The notes below the pieces were generated by a model. The model saw nothing but the letters and a program-made list of their open reading frames with translations, had not been told where the DNA came from and ran no database searches. The position numbers and the translations under genes were made by a program. Of a DNA stretch of 8,656 nucleotides, positions 5,280 through 8,656 are shown piece after piece. The first letter of the stretch is position 1, and every line of letters begins with the position of its first letter. This stretch comes from JBDLID01 sp039715055 (lineage in GTDB: Bacteria > Desulfobacterota > Desulfobulbia > Desulfobulbales > Desulfocapsaceae): assembly GCA_039715055.1 (NCBI GenBank), contig JBDLID010000122.1, positions 1 through 8,656 on the forward strand, given 5' to 3'.

Positions 5280-5603
5280 CCTTCCTTAAACCATCAAATT
5301 CTTGATGATCAGCTGTTTTCCGGTTTTCTGCCCGGGATTGAGCGTTACCCCATCTGCTTATCCATTTGTTTCCTATCCTGTAGCTCCGGGCCCGTCACTG
5401 GTATGAGACTCTTGTACAAACGATCGAAGAGCTTACAGACACCTGTTCCCTCGGGGAGAAGCTCACCCTGTGAATGGTGGTGTACAATGATTCTGCCGGT
5501 AAAAAATGAGTTGAGAAATTTTTTGCCACTGAAACAGGCTCCAAGGCGGTATAATGGTTATACAGGTATCTCTCATTCACCCAAACCCTGGGAGGACACA
5601 ATA
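5280..5603. other. Intergenic region before the third small gene
   Basis: There is no intact gene in this 324-nt stretch. It holds a 6-bp hairpin at 5292-5307 without a T-run, a CGGGCCCG palindrome at 5387-5394, and from 5384 onward a frame that reads like protein but is broken by TGA (5471), TGA (5507) and TAA (5552); this could be a decayed gene or chance. A consensus -10 box is at 5550-5555. The frame of the downstream gene is open up to an ATG at 5403, but that part has no ribosome binding site and is not taken as coding. Confidence 0.5.
5550..5555 (+). promoter_or_regulatory. Consensus -10 box upstream of the third small gene
   Basis: TATAAT matches the -10 consensus exactly and lies 48 nt before the ATG at 5604. 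The possible -35 boxes are poor: TTGCCA at 5523-5528 is 21 nt away, too far, and ACTGAA at 5528-5533 is 16 nt away but a weak match. If used, transcription would start near 5562, which would exclude the longer reading frame starting at 5403. Confidence 0.4.
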
Positions 5604-5864
5604 ATGGCTGAGCAGAAAAGACTTGATGAGATTATGGCGACTATCGAGCAGATGCGTGACGAGGTAAAACTCAAGGCGCACCTGGGGAAAAAGGAGACCC
5701 AGGATGAGCTGGAGTTGCTTGAAAAAAAGTGGCAGTCCTTTGTTAAAGAGTACAAGCCCATAGCAAAAGAGGCAGGAACGGCAGCGGAAAATGCCCTGGC
5801 CGGTCTGGGGCTGGCAGCAGATGAACTCAAGGCAGGGTTCGACCGGATCAGGAAGCGGCTGTAA
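5604..5864 (+). CDS. Small coiled-coil-like protein, unknown function
   Basis: This is 86 residues from the ATG at 5604, behind a strong GGAGGA (5591-5596) at 7 nt spacing. An in-frame ATG at 5403 would add 67 residues of low-complexity, unlikely sequence with no ribosome binding site, so the shorter form is chosen. The first half is a highly charged helix (about 5-50: IEQMRDEVKLKAHLGKKE, then LELLEKKWQSFVKEY). The second half is an alanine-rich helix (about 52-70, KEAGTAAENALAGLGLA) ending in ADELKAGFDRIRKRL. There is no signal peptide, transmembrane segment or cysteine. The arrangement of two amphipathic helices suggests a soluble helical bundle. I recall similar short proteins in Desulfobacterota and other proteobacteria without a known function. 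It is convergent with the response regulator gene, 67 nt away. Confidence 0.75.
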   Translation: MAEQKRLDEIMATIEQMRDEVKLKAHLGKKETQDELELLEKKWQSFVKEYKPIAKEAGTAAENALAGLGLAADELKAGFDRIRKRL

Positions 5865-5878
5865 GTAGGCCGGGAGAT

Positions 5879-5917
5879 TGTAACCGTCGAGACATGACGG
5901 ATGGCTTTACGTTTTTT
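5879..5917 (+). terminator. Possible terminator between convergent genes
   Basis: CCGTC (5884-5888) pairs with GACGG (5896-5900) over a 7-nt loop. GTAA just before it can pair with TTAC at 5907-5910, leaving a bulge of about six nt on the 3' side. TTTTTT at 5912-5917 follows. It would end transcription of the small gene on the plus strand. The bulge makes it a moderate candidate only, and there is no matching T-run for the minus-strand operon. Confidence 0.4.
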
Positions 5918-5931
5918 GCTGCTGGAAGTAT

Positions 5932-7266
5932 TTACTGGATCTGGTGGGATTTGAGCTTTTCCCACAAGTTCTTGCGGCTTATCCCTAACAGGGCGGCGGT
6001 CTCTGTCCGGTTGCCATTGCATTGGGTGAGGGCCTTTTGCAGGAAACCCTTCTCGGCCCTTGCCATGTTTTCCGAGAGGTTAAACCCCACGTCCTCTTCC
6101 TGACCTCTATGGCATAGTTCGGTGGGCAGATCGCCAGGCGTAATCTCCGGGCCGTTGCAGAGCACTGAGGCCCGTTCCATGAGGTTGCGCAGTTCACGCA
6201 CGTTCCCTGGATAGTCGTAGGACTTGAGACAGTTGATTGTGTTTTGGGTCAGGCTGCAGGGCTTTGAACGGTTGTTGTTGAACTCTCTGAGAAAGGCATA
6301 ACAGAGTTCCTCAATATCTTCCTTGTGTTCCCTCAGGGGCGGCATGCGGATGGGGATAACCTGAAGGCGGAAGAGCAGGTCCTGACGAAAACGGCCCTCC
6401 TCTACCTCTTTTTGCAGATTCTTGGAGGTACAGGCCAGGATACGGACATCCACGCTGACAGTCTTGGTACCGCCTACCCGTTCAAATTCATTTTCCTGAA
6501 GTACGCGAAGCAGCTTTGCCTGCAGCGGGCCGGGCAGGTCACCGAGTTCGTCGAGGAGCAGGGTGCCGCCGTCGGCAAGCTCGAACTTGCCCTTGCGCTG
6601 CCTGTCTGCCCCGGTATAGGCACCCCGTTCATGGCCGAACATCTCTGACTCCATCAACCCTTCGGGAATTGCGGCACAGTTGATTGAGACAAAGGGATTG
6701 TCCTTGCGCAGGGAGGCCTGGTGGATTGCCCGTGCCGCAAGTTCTTTGCCGGTCCCCGATTCACCTGTGATAAGGATTGTGGCATTGGTGGGTGCTGCCT
6801 GGTCAATGATGGAGTAAACCTGGCCCATGGGCGGACTGTCGCCGATAAGCTCATTTCCGGGGGCCTTGAAATCGGCTTCCAGGGAGGCACACCTCGCCTT
6901 GACGTTCTGGATGTCGAGCAACCTGTTAGTACGGATAATGAGGTCATCCATATCAAAGGGCTTCAGGATATAATCTGAGGCCCCTTTGCGCATACAGTCC
7001 AGGGCATCGTTGATGGAACCGTAGGCGGTCATGATGATGACATCGGTCTCCGGAGACCGCTCTTTTATTTTTTCAAGAAGTTTCAGACCGTCGAGGCCGG
7101 GCATCCGGATATCAGAGATAACCAGGTGAAAATCTTTTTTGTCAAGTATTTCCAGGGCCTCTAGGCCGTTTGCAGCATCATCGACCTGCCAGCCAAACTG
7201 CATCAGCCGGTCATAGACGGAGACTCGCATTATTTCATCATCTTCAACGAGAAGTATTCTAGGCAT
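5932..7266 (-). CDS. NtrC-family sigma-54-dependent response regulator
   Basis: A 444-residue three-domain activator. Receiver domain (1-120): acidic pair D9-D10, phospho-acceptor D52 (in VISDIRMPG), T80 and K102. AAA+ sigma-54 interaction domain (about 139-370): Walker A GESGTGKE (168-175), the sigma-54 contact loop as GAYTGA (215-220) where most members have GAFTGA, Walker B GGTLLLDE (233-240), and arginine-finger region GRFRQDLLFR (291-300). C-terminal Fis-type helix-turn-helix (about 400-440): NGNRTETAALLGISRKNLWE. Once phosphorylated by its kinase it should oligomerise, bind upstream sites and use ATP hydrolysis to open sigma-54 promoters. ATG at 7266 overlaps the last 8 nt of the kinase gene and has GGAGAG (7280-7275) at 8 nt, so translation is probably coupled. 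Its target genes cannot be inferred from this window. Confidence 0.95.
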   Translation of the reverse strand: MPRILLVEDDEIMRVSVYDRLMQFGWQVDDAANGLEALEILDKKDFHLVISDIRMPGLDGLKLLEKIKERSPETDVIIMTAYGSINDALDCMRKGASDYILKPFDMDDLIIRTNRLLDIQNVKARCASLEADFKAPGNELIGDSPPMGQVYSIIDQAAPTNATILITGESGTGKELAARAIHQASLRKDNPFVSINCAAIPEGLMESEMFGHERGAYTGADRQRKGKFELADGGTLLLDELGDLPGPLQAKLLRVLQENEFERVGGTKTVSVDVRILACTSKNLQKEVEEGRFRQDLLFRLQVIPIRMPPLREHKEDIEELCYAFLREFNNNRSKPCSLTQNTINCLKSYDYPGNVRELRNLMERASVLCNGPEITPGDLPTELCHRGQEEDVGFNLSENMARAEKGFLQKALTQCNGNRTETAALLGISRKNLWEKLKSHQIQ

Positions 7267-8656
7267 CTGTCGTACTCTCCGCAGTAGTGTTGCCCGTTGC
7301 CGTTTCTTTGTTTATTGCCAGCTGTGCCTCGGTCTGAACAGGAAACGTCAGAATAAATGTTGTTCCTTCGCCCAGTTCGCTTTCCACTTCAATGGTACCT
7401 TGCATCTGTGTGACCAGGGAATAGGTAACCGATAGCCCGAGACCGGTACCGACACCGACATCTTTGGTGGTGAAAAATGGATCAAAAATATGTGTCATCG
7501 TCTCTTTAGCAATTCCTGTGCCTGTATCCTTGAAGGTGAATTGGAGGTCCGAACCGATCATGGTGGAGCCGATGGCTAAGGTGCCGCCGTCAGGCATGGC
7601 CTGGATGGCATTGAGGCCAAGATTGACAAAGATCTGTTTGAGGCCCTCTGCATCGACATAACAGAGTTCTTCAATGTCGCTGTTCTGTTCAATGGTGATA
7701 TTTTTTACCCTGTAGGAAAGAAGATCCAGACATTCACTGAGCAGGGAAACAATATCAATTTTACGCAGCTGGAGGGGTTCCTTCCTGCCGAAATTGAGGA
7801 GTTGACGCATGGTATGTTCAATTCGTTTCAGACCTTTATCCAGCAGTGGGAGATAGCGGTCGTGCAATTCTCGATCATTGGGGTGTTCCTGCATGGCCTT
7901 TACGCAGTTGAGCATCCCGCCCAATGGGTTGTTGACCTCGTGGGCGATTCCTGCCGAGAGAATACCCATGGATGCCATTTTTTCATTGAACCAGGCCTGT
8001 TGACGGGTGGTATCGAGCTCATTTTGATAATGAATGAGGCGTTCACATAACAGAGAAAACTGATTGCTGAGGTTGCCGATTTCATCCTCGCCTTCCGGCA
8101 GAACCATCTGCTCAAGGCCCTGCTCAGGAAAAGATTTCATTGCCATGGAGAGCCTGTTGAGCCTGTTGACAACCAGATTGTTAAACATGATCAGCAGGGT
8201 GACGGAGACGAGAATGAAGCTGGTCAGCCCGATGAGGAGAAGTGACCTGTTGTTGGCCTGTATCTTTTCATCGGCCCAGGCAATTGGGATGCTGATGGAT
8301 AGTGCTCCCCTGATATCACCCTGGGTATAGCCGTGTTGGGCATGACAGCCCAGACATGAGTCCTTGACGTTTAATGGAGCCATATAGCGAACCACCCGTC
8401 CCTCCGGGCTGTCTCTGATGTCGATGGATTCGGGGGCACCGTGGTTGAAGTTGATCATGCACTGTTTTTCATAATTATCCGGCGAATTTGCAGGGTTCAC
8501 CGGATCAAGACTGGTGACGCGAAAGCTGCCCAGGCCTTTCTGGTGTGAATATTCAGACAATTCCCTGGTGACCATGGCCGGATTACGCATCACATACTCA
8601 TTCCCAGTCTCGTCTTTCATTACAGGCAGGTCAAGGAAGGGGTTGGACTCCACTCC
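7259..8656 (-). CDS. Membrane histidine kinase with haem-binding Tll0287-like (DUF3365) sensor domain (5' truncated)
   Basis: The frame is open to the window edge; the GTG at 8653 is internal, so the N-terminus (presumably a first membrane helix) is missing. Counting from that codon: residues ~1-130 form an extracytoplasmic sensor with NPAMVTRELSEYS, then VTSLDPVNPANSPDNYE, then a c-type haem motif CLGCH (100-104), the order typical of the Tll0287-like/DUF3365 domain. A transmembrane helix spans ~137-160 (SLLLIGLTSFILVSVTLLIM), then HAMP (~160-213). HisKA has the phosphorylated H238 in AHEVNNP. The ATPase domain shows N348 (VNLGLNAIQAMPDGG), DTGTG (376-380), FDPFF (389-393) and GTGLGL (402-407). 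It should attach haem covalently outside the membrane and sense redox state or a gas ligand (inferred), passing phosphate to D52 of the regulator whose gene overlaps its 3' end by 8 nt. It ends in a Thr-rich tail. Confidence 0.93.
   Translation of the reverse strand, partial: GVESNPFLDLPVMKDETGNEYVMRNPAMVTRELSEYSHQKGLGSFRVTSLDPVNPANSPDNYEKQCMINFNHGAPESIDIRDSPEGRVVRYMAPLNVKDSCLGCHAQHGYTQGDIRGALSISIPIAWADEKIQANNRSLLLIGLTSFILVSVTLLIMFNNLVVNRLNRLSMAMKSFPEQGLEQMVLPEGEDEIGNLSNQFSLLCERLIHYQNELDTTRQQAWFNEKMASMGILSAGIAHEVNNPLGGMLNCVKAMQEHPNDRELHDRYLPLLDKGLKRIEHTMRQLLNFGRKEPLQLRKIDIVSLLSECLDLLSYRVKNITIEQNSDIEELCYVDAEGLKQIFVNLGLNAIQAMPDGGTLAIGSTMIGSDLQFTFKDTGTGIAKETMTHIFDPFFTTKDVGVGTGLGLSVTYSLVTQMQGTIEVESELGEGTTFILTFPVQTEAQLAINKETATGNTTAESTTDA

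Noticed and set aside
5471..5509. Selenocysteine readthrough at the two TGA codons in the broken frame
   Set aside because: No SECIS-like hairpin was recognised after either TGA, and a third stop is TAA, which cannot be read as selenocysteine.
5403..5603. ATG at 5403 as start of the third small protein
   Set aside because: No ribosome binding site there, poor protein character, and a -10 box lies inside; the ATG at 5604 has a strong GGAGGA.
5573..6022. A 149-codon minus-strand frame across the convergent gene ends
   Set aside because: It overlaps the small plus-strand gene, which has a strong ribosome binding site, and the 3' end of the response regulator; it has no domain and no start signal.
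1..8656. CRISPR array, tRNA, rRNA, insertion sequence or prophage genes
   Set aside because: Looked for on both strands; no regular spacer-repeat array, cloverleaf-like gene, transposase motif or phage gene was found.

Overview
The window is about 8.7 kb of bacterial chromosome at roughly 50% GC. It probably comes from a sulfate-reducing or sulfur-disproportionating member of the Desulfobacterota, most likely the Desulfobulbales. This is inferred from three things: a very strongly codon-biased ATP sulfurylase of the long form used in dissimilatory sulfur metabolism, a sigma-54-dependent two-component system whose kinase carries a c-type haem motif, and the overall style of the small proteins. 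No rRNA, tRNA, CRISPR array, transposase or phage gene is visible.

Layout, left to right. (1) Positions 1-767 hold the 3' end of a Cu(+)-exporting P1B-type ATPase (CopA-like). (2) Positions 793-2262 are a self-contained transcription unit for ATP sulfurylase (sat): a sigma70-like promoter, a leader with a long stem-loop, a strong ribosome binding site, a highly expressed-looking gene and a strong intrinsic terminator. (3) About 320 nt without a gene (2263-2582) contain a degenerate array of 7-nt repeats and a hairpin. (4) ridA (2583-2966) encodes an enamine/imine deaminase. (5) aroB (3117-4205) encodes 3-dehydroquinate synthase of the shikimate pathway. (6) A second, telomere-like 7-nt repeat array fills the 39-nt gap before an FmdB-type zinc-ribbon gene (4245-4736). 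(7) Three very small predicted helical proteins follow: two adjacent ones at 4863-5060 and 5067-5279 that resemble each other, and one at 5604-5864. (8) On the opposite strand and convergent with these, a two-component operon (8656 down to 5932) encodes a membrane histidine kinase with a Tll0287-like/DUF3365 haem sensor domain and an NtrC-family response regulator; the two reading frames overlap by 8 nt.

How the parts work together: sat activates sulfate to APS (or makes ATP from APS in the reverse direction). ridA clears reactive 2-aminoacrylate-type intermediates. aroB feeds aromatic biosynthesis. These are housekeeping functions and do not form one pathway. The kinase/regulator pair is a clear functional unit: it should sense redox, gas or haem-ligand status outside the inner membrane and activate sigma-54 promoters elsewhere. 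Its targets are not visible here.

The least explained parts are the two 7-nt-period repeat arrays with unrelated sequences, the tandem small helical-hairpin genes, and a stretch upstream of the third small gene (5384-5599) that reads like a protein interrupted by three stop codons. None of these amounts to a demonstrated new system.
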